This document shows positions 1 through 7,189 of a stretch of 35,890 bases of DNA, one piece after another (position 1 is the first letter of the stretch; every line of letters starts with the position of its first letter). The stretch spans positions 1 to 35,890 of the forward strand of contig JAKQUI010000030.1 of NCBI GenBank assembly GCA_029562645.1. Direction: 5' to 3'. The notes under the pieces were generated by a model that had not been told where the DNA came from, did not search any database, and saw only the letters and a program-made list of their open reading frames with translations. A program made the position numbers and the translations under genes. The DNA comes from Spirochaetota bacterium (lineage in GTDB: Bacteria > Spirochaetota > UBA4802 > JAKQUI01).

Positions 1-413
1 TGCGCTAAAATTTCATTGAAGAAAATTTCTTCCCGTTTGTCTTCTTCACGGCTTTGTCCGCCCTCCAAAATGCAGTCTTTAAATGGCCACACCAAAGCAA
101 CTTCGTTACGCTGTTTGAGGTATTTGCCGTCAATGGTAAGTCCAACTTTGTTTTTGTATTTGGTGTAGCTGTCATTCAGATAGTTTTTCTGTTCCAAAAA
201 CTGTATGAATAATGCTTGATTAAAGACGGTGACATCTTTGATTTTTTTGAAAAACTTCTCTTTCAGTTCGTTTTCAGAAAGTAAGAGTTCGATCAGTTCT
301 TCATCGTAGTTTTGTGCTTTATTGATGATAACCCATTTTTTCAGTTCACCATTATCGGTAATGAAATTAGGTTCTTTCTTCAATGTCTTTTCAAGCGTTT
401 CTAAAAGCTTCAT
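1..413 (-). CDS. Type III restriction-modification methyltransferase (Mod), N-terminal part, cut by window edge
   Basis: Reading leftwards from an ATG at 413-411, an uninterrupted frame runs to the window edge (137 codons plus two bases, no stop). The product starts MKLLETLEKTLKKEPNF and contains LTIDGKYLKQRNEVALVWPFKDC and EGGQSREE stretches, which I recognise from the N-terminal region of adenine-specific Mod subunits of type III restriction-modification systems, often seen in Bacteroidetes. Mod methylates adenine in an asymmetric site and gives the complex its DNA specificity. The catalytic FxGxG and DPPY-type motifs would lie outside the window. A GAGG Shine-Dalgarno sits about 9 bases upstream. 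The gene is about 38 % GC, far below the rest of the window, so it is probably horizontally acquired or an assembly join. The family call comes from remembered motifs. Confidence 0.75.
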   Translation of the reverse strand, partial: MKLLETLEKTLKKEPNFITDNGELKKWVIINKAQNYDEELIELLLSENELKEKFFKKIKDVTVFNQALFIQFLEQKNYLNDSYTKYKNKVGLTIDGKYLKQRNEVALVWPFKDCILEGGQSREEDKREEIFFNEILA

Positions 414-440
414 TCTTTAACCTCTTTTTTCTTTTTTCTT

Positions 441-462
441 CGCCCGCCACGGACGGCGGGCG
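441..462. repeat. GC-rich hairpin upstream of the Mod gene
   Basis: CGCCCGCC and GGCGGGCG (441-448 and 455-462) form perfect 8-bp arms around a 6-base loop, in otherwise AT-rich DNA. It lies 28 bases upstream of the Mod start codon, so it would be in the 5' leader of that gene or act as a terminator for something upstream. Its role is unknown. Confidence 0.5.
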
Positions 463-598
463 TCTTGGGGGCGGGATTAAGAAATTGTTTATCCAAATCT
501 ATCATATTTTTTACCAAAAGTCTGGCGCGGTTTTTCGTCTAACTCATTCATAAAAGAAAATACTTTCGCAATTTATACCACAGAGTCGTGATACCCGT

Positions 599-614
599 AA
601 TTCGTTTACGAATT
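599..614. promoter_or_regulatory. Palindrome AATTCGTTTACGAATT, possible operator
   Basis: Perfect 7-bp arms AATTCGT/ACGAATT separated by TT, in the gap between the Mod gene and the 739-1578 lipoprotein gene. The size and symmetry fit a dimeric regulator site. No regulator in the window is obviously linked to it. Confidence 0.3.
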
Positions 615-738
615 GAATACGGTCATGAAAGCGAATTTCGGATATGCTGTAGTGGGTTAATAGGGTGCCCAAACTATCTACCCTGCTAATGCAACATACT
701 GCTTTCACCCGAAAAACCGCACCGCCTGACGACTCACC

Positions 739-1578
739 TTACTTGCTCCCTGCGCCTTCGATCTCACGAACAAACTCCAACACGGGGTATGTTTTCCCTC
801 CCCTGCGATACACGTCAACGGGCGTATACACGAATTCGAACGACCGCTTGAAGCGCTTCGCGCGCATGATGCGCTGCTCCATCTTTTTTGGCACGATGAG
901 ATATGCGAAATGGCGACGGCCCCGCGTGGCCATGGTGATGAGTCGCTTCGCGCCATCCGCGTGATAATCGATCGAAGGTGGTATCTTCCGCGATGAGGCG
1001 AGCGGATACATGGACGCCCGGAAGCGCTCGCCGCGCAGCATCTCGAACTCTTCCACCAGCAGTCGCCAGGTCGCCCGCTTGAGGCCGGAGGGATCGGCTT
1101 CGTCGAGCGCGCCCTCGTCGTCCACGCCCGTACGGATCGACGGCGCTTTCACGGACTTTTTGGGGCCGCCGGAACGGACGGCGGGCGCGTCCTCGTCGTC
1201 CAAGCGCTCATTCGGGTCGTCCGGCCGGGTGCGCAGCACGAGAAATGATTGCTTGAGCGGCCGGGACGGGTCCTCCTGCGATCGTAGCTCCTCCATCGCC
1301 TTCTCGTCGCGCACTCCCTTTATCATGAGCACATCGCCGCCCTGCTTGCGCGCAACGTCGACCGCGGCGTCAACGCGCTTCATGAGCGTCTTCCCAGTCA
1401 CCTCGACGATGCCCAGCTCCTCGTAGCGCCCTTTGTCTTCGAGGAAGACCATCTTGACCGGGTCGTCTTTTTTAAGCGGCGGATACTGCTTCCCGGTGAT
1501 GATGTATTCATAACTGGTTTTGCAGCCGACGAGAAAGATGATACACCCGATTAGGGCGACGATGGAATGCTTTTTCAT
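739..1578 (-). CDS. Putative lipoprotein of unknown function
   Basis: The 279-residue product begins MKKHSIVALIGCIIFLVGCK: a basic n-region, a hydrophobic core and a lipobox-like LVGC with Cys19 as the expected lipidation site. After the signal the protein is hydrophilic and rich in charged residues. Residues about 35-100 (VKMVFLEDKGRYEELGIVEV, then DAAVDVARKQGGDVLMIKGV) resemble the small alpha/beta fold seen in other envelope lipoproteins that handle 'quickly degraded' or YbjQ-like sequences, but I cannot name a family. A low-complexity acidic/Pro linker (about 115-155) separates this from a basic C-terminal domain. It is probably transcribed alone: the nearest upstream gene on this strand starts more than 1.3 kb away. 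The start codon is fixed by the signal peptide. The function is unrecognised. Confidence 0.7.
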   Translation of the reverse strand: MKKHSIVALIGCIIFLVGCKTSYEYIITGKQYPPLKKDDPVKMVFLEDKGRYEELGIVEVTGKTLMKRVDAAVDVARKQGGDVLMIKGVRDEKAMEELRSQEDPSRPLKQSFLVLRTRPDDPNERLDDEDAPAVRSGGPKKSVKAPSIRTGVDDEGALDEADPSGLKRATWRLLVEEFEMLRGERFRASMYPLASSRKIPPSIDYHADGAKRLITMATRGRRHFAYLIVPKKMEQRIMRAKRFKRSFEFVYTPVDVYRRGGKTYPVLEFVREIEGAGSK

Positions 1579-2159
1579 GGCAAATACCCGCTCATTATTT
1601 TAACCTATTCACATAGGGAGTCGAATGTGATGGTAGGATGTAAGCTCGCTCCGCCGCGAACAATACATCCATGTATTCGCGGCTCCGGCAACCAAACCGG
1701 GTCGCTTACTCGCTGTGACATCCTACCGTCACATTCGGTGCTATTGGCAATACACATACTGAAACAGGCTCTTAATTATTTTGATCATTTTTGTCCCACC
1801 TTCCCCTCGATTATACTCGATGTACACATCTCGATGAACAGCTGCACGCTCATTGCGATAGAATGTCATACATGCAGTAACGCATCAAGCTGTACACAAT
1901 GCCGTTTCCCGAAGAAGAAGGATCACCAGCAATTCACTATTCGCTCACCCATTCCCGCCCGTGAGCAGACATCCAACAGGATGCCGCAGCGCCAAGCGTA
2001 GGCAGGAAACCCATACGCGCTCGACGGACCCGCGGATGAGGTTGTTATTGAACAATTATCGTGATGGTGGCATACCGCGGCGGGAACGTCAACAGGAAAA
2101 TGGTGATGCCGCACGGAGCGCGAATCGGGGTACGGCGTACGAAACGACGCGAAGCGGAA
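1579..2159. other. 580-bp gene-free region
   Basis: I see no convincing gene. The short open frames here lack ribosome sites and codon bias. The only clear structure is the long inverted repeat at 1622-1737. Base composition is lower in GC than the neighbouring genes. The right end (about 2090-2159) is the 3' flank of the 2160-2954 activator gene, and no U-tract terminator is visible for it. Confidence 0.5.
1622..1737. repeat. 116-bp inverted-repeat element (MITE-like or structured RNA)
   Basis: Terminal arms CGAATGTGATGGTAGGATGT (1622-1641) and ACATCCTACCGTCACATTCG (1718-1737) are complementary over 20 bp with a single G·T pair. Inside them GTAAG (1640-1644) pairs with CTTAC (1705-1709), and a central hairpin uses ATACAT/ATGTAT flanked by GCGAA/TTCGC. 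The whole segment can fold into one long cruciform. There is no coding capacity. The near-perfect termini suggest a non-autonomous transposable element. A stable RNA is the alternative. Confidence 0.55.
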
Positions 2160-2954
2160 TCAGCCCCGCGCCTTTTTTTTCGCGTACACCGCGGCGCCAA
2201 GCGCGCCGATGATCTGCGGGTCCACTGACAGCGACGCCATCTCGACGCGCAGCACCCGCTCGAGCTCGCGGACCAGGCCGCGATTTTTCGCGCACCCGCC
2301 GGTGATGGTCACCGTCGGGTGTACGCCCACGCGCTTGAGGAGCGTGAAGCAGCGCTTGGCGACGGCCCCCTGCACGCCGGCGGCGATATCGGCGGGCGGG
2401 TTTTTCTGCGCGAGGAGGCTGATCACCTCGGTCTCGGCGAAGACGCTGCACTGCGCCGTCACGGGAATGGCCCGCTTCGACGCGAGCGAGAGGTCCGAGA
2501 ACTCGGAGAGCTCCATGCGGAAGATGCGGGCCATGGCCTCGAAGAAGCGCCCGGTCCCGGCCGCGCACTTGTCGTTCATGGCGAAGTCCTTCACGCTGCC
2601 GTCGCCGTTGACGGCGATGCCCTTCACGTCCTGACCGCCGATGTCTACGATGGTCTTGATGGCGGGATCGCAGTAATACGCGCCCATCGCGTGACAGCTG
2701 ATCTCCGAGACGTTTTCATTCGCGAAGGGGATTTCACTGCGCCCATAGCCGGTGCCCACGAGATAGGCGAGGTCCGAGTGCGTGTTCACATCGGGGATGG
2801 CCTTGAACGCCTCGGCGAGCGCGAGATGCGCCGTCTCCTCGGGATCGACCTCGCGCGGCACGATCGACGAGGCGACCACGCCGTTCTCGTCGATGATCAC
2901 CGCCTTGCCGGTGGTTGATCCGATGTCGCACCCCGCGAAAAATTTCTTTTTCAT
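2160..2954 (-). CDS. BadF/BadG/BcrA/BcrD-type ATPase: activator of 2-hydroxyacyl-CoA dehydratase/reductase
   Basis: 264 residues, a normal length for HgdC-type activators. These homodimers of the ASKHA fold hydrolyse ATP to push one low-potential electron from a bridging [4Fe-4S] cluster into the partner reductase or dehydratase. The ATPase motifs DIGSTTGK (10-17) and DIGGQD (104-109) are present. Both cluster-ligand cysteines are in place: Cys130 in NDKCAAGTGRF and Cys169 in QCSVFAETE. It lies downstream of the dehydratase large subunit (3115-4518) on the same strand, separated by 160 bp that hold a structured repeat, so it may be the last gene of the operon or a separate unit. It is the most divergent of the three activators here and has an extra Cys pair near residues 87-95. 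Start: ATG; the Shine-Dalgarno is weak. Confidence 0.88.
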   Translation of the reverse strand: MKKKFFAGCDIGSTTGKAVIIDENGVVASSIVPREVDPEETAHLALAEAFKAIPDVNTHSDLAYLVGTGYGRSEIPFANENVSEISCHAMGAYYCDPAIKTIVDIGGQDVKGIAVNGDGSVKDFAMNDKCAAGTGRFFEAMARIFRMELSEFSDLSLASKRAIPVTAQCSVFAETEVISLLAQKNPPADIAAGVQGAVAKRCFTLLKRVGVHPTVTITGGCAKNRGLVRELERVLRVEMASLSVDPQIIGALGAAVYAKKKARG

Positions 2955-2998
2955 TGTTTGTACCTATTACTTTCATTTAAAGATGGTCGCGCCCTCAA

Positions 2999-3110
2999 CC
3001 TCATCCCCCCGGCCCCTTTCTCCCATAGGAGAAGGGGGAGTATTTAGAAAGGGGCGTATCCACCGAAGCCCTCTCCTACGGAAGAGGGCGGCCCGGAGGG
3101 CGGGTGAGGT
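2999..3110. repeat. Structured intergenic repeat with two hairpins
   Basis: The outer ends CCTCATCCC and GGGTGAGG are near-complementary. Between them are two hairpins: CCCCTTTCTCC/GGAGAAGGGGG (3013-3038, loop CATA) and CCCTCTCC/GGAAGAGGG (3069-3088). This layout, with CCTCA…CCC / GGGTGAGG ends and CTCTCC-TA-GGAGAG hairpins, is one I recognise from dispersed intergenic repeats in many bacterial genomes. It lies between the dehydratase large-subunit gene and the third activator. It could terminate or attenuate transcription, although no U-run follows. Confidence 0.5.
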
Positions 3111-3114
3111 GAGG

Positions 3115-4518
3115 TCACGCGCGCCGCTTCGCATGCATCACGTTCTCCATAAAGCTGTCGACCTGCGTCATGATGCCCTCCCGGGGCACGATGCGCGTGT
3201 CCGAAAGATCGTAGTCGATGATGAGCACCGGCACGCCCACGTCGCGGCACTTCTCGCGCATGATGGCGTTGAGCGCCTGCGTGTTCTTGCAGCCGATGTG
3301 CCCCGCCATCCACAGCATGTCGATATCGAAGCGCTTGATGATGTGGAACATGTCGTCGAAGTAGTTCGCCATGGGCCCGCGCGTATGCCGCGCCATCGGC
3401 CCGTTCATGATGTTTCGCCCGATCCCGCGCAGCATCGACTCCTCGCTCGAGGTGTCGATGAAGGGCAGCCGGTTGAAGCTCATGCTGTCCATGATGCAGG
3501 TCACGCCGTAGGCGCGCTCGGCCCAGGTGAACAGGTCGATGAAGTGCATGGTGGGCGGGTTCCACAGGAGCGTTCGGTACCGCTCGTCGGGACACGCCGC
3601 CACCCCGCGCGCGAGGTTCTCTTTCGCGAGTTCCACGAGCCGGCGGAACACCTCGGTGGCCGCCGGCACCCCGGAGCACACGTTCATGAACCAGAGATGC
3701 CCCAGGAACACGGCCTCGGCCGCCAGCGGCGCCGGCCGGAGTGCGATCATGTCCCACAGCTCCAGCTCCTGCTCCACCATGCGGTTGCGCTCCTCGCAGA
3801 TCTCCTTCAGGCGGTCCCAGTCGATGCGGCCGGGCGTATGCTCCTCGAGCCAGGCGATCATCCGCCGGAGCTCGTTCGCGAAATAGGCGTCCGCGCGCTC
3901 GTCCTTGAAATTGAAGGGGATGTCCAGCCGGAAGGTCGGGGCCGCGGTCATCTTCTCCACGTAGAGGTACGAGGTCATCCCGCCGTCGCAGGGGAGATTG
4001 GAGGTGACCACCGCGCGCGCGGGCGGTAGCATGTCGCGCAACGCCGTACCGATCACCGCCTTGGGCAGGCTGCACACGTCGGCCGGCACGCCCTCGTTCT
4101 CCGCGACGTCGATGTACTCCTCCATCGCGGAGGGCTCGAGCATGGGCAGAAGGATCCCGAGCACCTCGGGCATCCACGGCGAGAGCCCCATGGCGCGCAG
4201 GATCTCCGGCGGCACCATGTCCTCGTGGAGCACGAGCCGGTCCTGCCGGAAGTAGATCCCGTCCAGAAGATCGACCACCTCCTTGGTGACGCCGTGGACG
4301 ATGATCGAGATCGCCTCGCGGTAATTCCCGGTGCGCCCGGCGGTGAGCTTGTCGATGAGGCGGTTCACCTTGAGCAGGTGCCACAGCCACGGATAGCGCC
4401 GCAGGTCGCGCACCATGTCGTAGGGACCGTTCCGAAGACCCATGAGCGCAATGACGGCGAGGTTGAGGAGCTTGTATTTCGAGGTTACGGCATAATCGGC
4501 GATTCCCGGAGTGCCCAT
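3115..4518 (-). CDS. 2-hydroxyacyl-CoA dehydratase / benzoyl-CoA reductase family, large subunit (second pair)
   Basis: 467 residues with the fold of HgdA/HadB/BcrB proteins. These carry a [4Fe-4S] or double-cubane cluster and use activator-delivered electrons to dehydrate 2-hydroxyacyl-CoA or to reduce aromatic or other hard substrates. The three family cysteine positions are visible: Cys149 (ADVCSLPKAVIG), Cys177 (NLPCDGG) and Cys410 (GHIGCKNTQ). I chose ATG 4518 because a GGGGA box stands 6 bases upstream and the codon follows the TGA of the preceding gene (4520) by one base. A TTG seven codons further upstream is possible. It forms a pair with the 4520-5644 small subunit. It differs strongly from the 8750-10156 large subunit, so the two pairs probably have different jobs. 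The substrate is unknown. Confidence 0.85.
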   Translation of the reverse strand: MGTPGIADYAVTSKYKLLNLAVIALMGLRNGPYDMVRDLRRYPWLWHLLKVNRLIDKLTAGRTGNYREAISIIVHGVTKEVVDLLDGIYFRQDRLVLHEDMVPPEILRAMGLSPWMPEVLGILLPMLEPSAMEEYIDVAENEGVPADVCSLPKAVIGTALRDMLPPARAVVTSNLPCDGGMTSYLYVEKMTAAPTFRLDIPFNFKDERADAYFANELRRMIAWLEEHTPGRIDWDRLKEICEERNRMVEQELELWDMIALRPAPLAAEAVFLGHLWFMNVCSGVPAATEVFRRLVELAKENLARGVAACPDERYRTLLWNPPTMHFIDLFTWAERAYGVTCIMDSMSFNRLPFIDTSSEESMLRGIGRNIMNGPMARHTRGPMANYFDDMFHIIKRFDIDMLWMAGHIGCKNTQALNAIMREKCRDVGVPVLIIDYDLSDTRIVPREGIMTQVDSFMENVMHAKRRA

Positions 4519-4519
4519 G

Positions 4520-5644
4520 TCATTTCCCCATGCTTTCAATAAACGCCTGCACCCGCGTCCGGAGCTGCCCCTCCCCGCTCTGGCGGTACTCCCGCTCCAG
4601 GCGCAGGACCGGCACGCCCGCCTCGCGCAGTGCGGTCACCAGGGCGCTCGCCTCGACGCCCCACGTATCGCAAAACTTTATCGACTGTATGATGACGCCG
4701 TCGGCCGCGTACTCGCGGGCGAGATCGACGATATAGTTGACGCGTTGCGCGAAACCCTCCATCATGCGCGGGCAGCGGTTCCCGTCGAGCACCTGGCGCG
4801 CCAGGGCGACGAACGGGTCCCCGCCCGCGTCGACGGGATCGAGCCACGGATACGATCCCGTGCAGTAGCGGTCGGCCACGACGAGGCCGCCCTGGGATTC
4901 GATGACCGCCGTGTAGGCCGGATCATCCAGCGAGCCCCCCACGAGGAGGAAGCGGGCGCGGTAGGGGGCCGTATCGGAAGCGTCGCCCATGGCCTCGCGG
5001 AACTCGCGCACCAGCTCCAGGGCGCGCGCCGGGGGAGCACTCTGCGCCGCCATCAACACGCGATGATAGTCGGTCCCCGAAAAGGGCGGCTGCGGTTTTT
5101 TGCGGAGCGCCCCGAGCTCCCGGAGCGCATCGACGAGCTCGCCTTCCGCGACCATGGCCGCGCGGACCGCGTCGTCGCCCATGTCCACGTCGAAATGCCG
5201 TTCGATCGCCCGCGCGAGCCTCCGCAGCTCCTCGACGGTCCATTCCAGCGCCGCCGGCCCTCCCCGGTGCGGAATATCGAGGGTATGGCTGAAATCCGGT
5301 TTCGCATTGTATTCCAAATTGTCGCACAGGCGGCGCAGGTGGTCGCAGCAGGCGACGAAGACCCATCCGCCCAGAAAATCATAGCGCCCGTCCAGAGCGA
5401 ACTCGAGCAGGCTGCGGCTGTACGAGCAGATCACGCTGCTCAGGTACACGTCCGCACACTCCGTGCCCGCGACGCCGGGCGCGCGCATCCGCACCGGGAA
5501 GAGCGTTCCGACGGCAAGGAGCGCGCGGGGCACCATGCTGCAGGTGTAGCCCAGCGGGATCATCCCGCGCCCCATCGCCTCCTCGATCAATTCATTGCGC
5601 ACATCCGCGCAGAGTCCCGCGAGCCCGGTCATGGGTGCCGTCAT
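4520..5644 (-). CDS. 2-hydroxyacyl-CoA dehydratase / benzoyl-CoA reductase family, small subunit (second pair)
   Basis: 374 residues, matching HgdB/BcrC-type subunits. Conserved cluster-binding regions are present: Cys35 in GYTCSMVP, Cys73 in VICSYSRSLLEFA, a CCDHLRRLC segment (about 99-107), and FCDTWG near residue 330, in the same place as FCDLHG in the 10153-11301 paralogue. The C-terminal LRLEREYRQSGEGQLRTR is also typical: a late Arg/Glu-rich strand after the second Rossmann-like domain. The start ATG (5644) overlaps the TGA of the CooC-like gene by four bases (ATGA), so translation is coupled. It is expected to pair with the 3115-4518 subunit to form a heterodimer holding the reducing cluster(s) in the cytoplasm. 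Confidence 0.85.
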   Translation of the reverse strand: MTAPMTGLAGLCADVRNELIEEAMGRGMIPLGYTCSMVPRALLAVGTLFPVRMRAPGVAGTECADVYLSSVICSYSRSLLEFALDGRYDFLGGWVFVACCDHLRRLCDNLEYNAKPDFSHTLDIPHRGGPAALEWTVEELRRLARAIERHFDVDMGDDAVRAAMVAEGELVDALRELGALRKKPQPPFSGTDYHRVLMAAQSAPPARALELVREFREAMGDASDTAPYRARFLLVGGSLDDPAYTAVIESQGGLVVADRYCTGSYPWLDPVDAGGDPFVALARQVLDGNRCPRMMEGFAQRVNYIVDLAREYAADGVIIQSIKFCDTWGVEASALVTALREAGVPVLRLEREYRQSGEGQLRTRVQAFIESMGK

Positions 5645-6459
5645 GCGCTGTGCCTCCCGGCCGTGCAGGCGGCCCGGCCGCCCGCGTCGATCCCCAGTTT
5701 ATCGAGGCACTCCGCGAGCGCCGCAAAGGCCGGCGCGTCGGGAAGGTCGAGAAAGCTGCGCGCCTCGATGTCGGCGCGGCGGATGCACTCGTCCTCGGGG
5801 ACGGCCCCGAGGAACGGAAGTGACGCCGGCAGCGGCACGGCGTCGAGTTCCGCGCCGTCGCGCAGGCGATTGACGATGAGCCCGGCGCGCTCGAACCCGA
5901 TCGCGTTATGCGCGACATCATGAATGGTCTCCGCGACGCGCAGCCCCTTGGCCGAGAGGTCGCTCACCAGCACCAGATGGGTCACGCGTTCCAGGACGCG
6001 CCGGTTCACCTGCTCCACGCCCGCCTCGGCGTCGATGACCACGTAATCGAAGTTGCCCGCGATTGAGGCGATGATGTCCTTGAGCATGTCGTTCACCTGG
6101 CAGTAGCAGCCCTCCGTTTCCGGGCGGCCGATGGCCATGAAGGCGAGGGCGCCCGCTTCGTGCAGCGCGCCCAGCATCTCGTAGTCGAGGAGGGAGAGCA
6201 CGCGTTCCTTGTCGCCCGCCGCGCGCTGTTTCACCAGCTCGATGAAATCGGTGCGCACCTCGTCGACGGTCCGGCGCACCTCGATCGCAAGCGCCGTGGC
6301 GAGCCCCACGGCTGGATCGGCGTCGATCGCGAGCACCCGCTTTTCCGGATCGCGCACGAGCGCCCGGATAATCGACGCGGAGAGGGCCGTCTTCCCGACG
6401 CCGCCCTTCCCGCACAGGGCGATGATCGCCTGCGTCCGTCCCTCAGTGCCTCGTTGCAT
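5641..6459 (-). CDS. CooC/MinD-type P-loop ATPase, probable nickel or metallocluster maturation factor
   Basis: 272 residues. A deviant Walker A, GKGGVGKT (17-24), the IDADPAVG switch-like segment (45-52) and a CxC motif (Cys118-Tyr-Cys120) are visible. This combination is the hallmark of CooC, the dimeric ATPase that binds Ni at its CxC and helps load the C-cluster of CO dehydrogenase. A good AAGGAGGGG ribosome site precedes ATG 6459. The gene overlaps the end of the ACS-like gene by 17 bases. No CO dehydrogenase is encoded in the window, so the client here is probably the ACS-like protein or the reductase itself (inference). MinD/ParA-type partition ATPases are ruled out by the CxC and the context. 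Confidence 0.82.
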   Translation of the reverse strand: MQRGTEGRTQAIIALCGKGGVGKTALSASIIRALVRDPEKRVLAIDADPAVGLATALAIEVRRTVDEVRTDFIELVKQRAAGDKERVLSLLDYEMLGALHEAGALAFMAIGRPETEGCYCQVNDMLKDIIASIAGNFDYVVIDAEAGVEQVNRRVLERVTHLVLVSDLSAKGLRVAETIHDVAHNAIGFERAGLIVNRLRDGAELDAVPLPASLPFLGAVPEDECIRRADIEARSFLDLPDAPAFAALAECLDKLGIDAGGRAACTAGRHSA

Positions 6460-7189
6460 GCGCCCCTCCTTCGGCCGCGTTCTTTCTCATGCTGCGCAGG
6501 TCCTCCACCTCGGAACACACGTCGGTATAATCGCAGACGCCGCAGTCGAAGGACATCTCCTGCGCCATCTTGTTCATCGCGCCGATGAGGCGCTCGACGC
6601 GCGCGCCCGTCTCGCCGAGCGCGCGCACGTCCTCCGGCGACGAGGTGACGAAGACGAACTCGACGGCCGATACGTACTCGACCGCGCGGTACATCGAATG
6701 GAGCGTCCCGGCGAGCGTCGCGAACGAAAAACCGCCGTCGATCGCCTCGACGCTCACCCGGCTCCACTCGCGCAGATACTGCGAGACCGCGCGCATCATG
6801 TATCCCTTCAGGTTGAGTCGGTACCGTATCAGTTCAAGCGCCCGGTGGCGCTCGTAGCAGTTCTCCTCGTTCATGCCGTCCACACGCAGAATCACCGCCT
6901 TGCCGAACGGAAGGCTCCGGCCCGCCGACTCCGCAAGGTCGGGACCGACGACATGCACCGCGCCGTCCCGGACCGCATCCGCCGCTTCCGTCCACACCAT
7001 GAACGAGGCCGATTCCACCCGCGGGTTCCCGAGCTCGACGCCCGTATCGGCGGCCAGGACGATGTTGCCCCGCTCCCCCGCGGGCCAGCCCGTCGTCGCG
7101 GGAAGTTGCGTTGTGCGCAATTCTCCGGCGGACTGTTTCCGCTCGAGGAAGGTCCGGAGCCGGCCGACGCTGTCGTCGAAGAGGTTCAT
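6443..7189 (-). CDS. Stand-alone protein resembling the middle domain of acetyl-CoA synthase beta (AcsB/CdhC)
   Basis: 248 residues. From memory of Moorella AcsB, several segments align in order with its central domain: VELGNPRVESASFMV with VEMGGNRTPAFELV; DGAVHVVGPDL with DGKIEVIGPDI; SLPFGKAVILRV with KLPLGILVDIYG; LREWSRVSVEA with NINWLRVSKDA. Then comes CGVCDYTDVC (Cys216, 219, 225), which aligns with CVLCQSFAPNHVC, carrying A-cluster [4Fe-4S] ligands. The N-terminal CODH-binding domain and the C-terminal Ni-binding Cys-Gly-Cys region are both missing, so it cannot be a complete ACS. The length is normal for an intact ORF, with ATGA coupling to the activator gene upstream and overlap with the CooC-like gene downstream. 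ATG 7189 is chosen for that coupling. It may be a metal-cluster scaffold or electron-transfer partner (inference). Confidence 0.7.
   Translation of the reverse strand: MNLFDDSVGRLRTFLERKQSAGELRTTQLPATTGWPAGERGNIVLAADTGVELGNPRVESASFMVWTEAADAVRDGAVHVVGPDLAESAGRSLPFGKAVILRVDGMNEENCYERHRALELIRYRLNLKGYMMRAVSQYLREWSRVSVEAIDGGFSFATLAGTLHSMYRAVEYVSAVEFVFVTSSPEDVRALGETGARVERLIGAMNKMAQEMSFDCGVCDYTDVCSEVEDLRSMRKNAAEGGAHATRH

Larger units (their letters stand above)
414..738. other. Intergenic stretch without a gene
   Basis: No plausible coding frame. It contains the upstream region of the Mod gene, a GC-rich hairpin at 441-462 and a palindrome at 599-614. Base composition changes from AT-rich on the left to GC-rich on the right between about 650 and 740, marking the junction between the Mod-containing segment and the chromosome backbone. 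Confidence 0.6.

Noticed and set aside
1174-1187. ACGGACGGCGGGCG shared with the hairpin at 449-462
   Set aside because: Only 14 bases, inside the coding sequence of the lipoprotein and without the hairpin's left arm; likely chance in GC-rich DNA.
1961-2212. Short plus-strand frames in 1567-2212
   Set aside because: No Shine-Dalgarno, no coding bias and no recognisable sequence; they partly overlap the activator gene.
2319-2918. Long open frames antisense to the reductase operon (for example 2319-2918, 2782-4029, 4511-5923, 6209-7477, 12961-14895)
   Set aside because: They are mirror products of high-GC coding DNA, rich in Arg/His/Ala/Pro, without ribosome sites or family motifs. The opposite strand carries clear enzymes.
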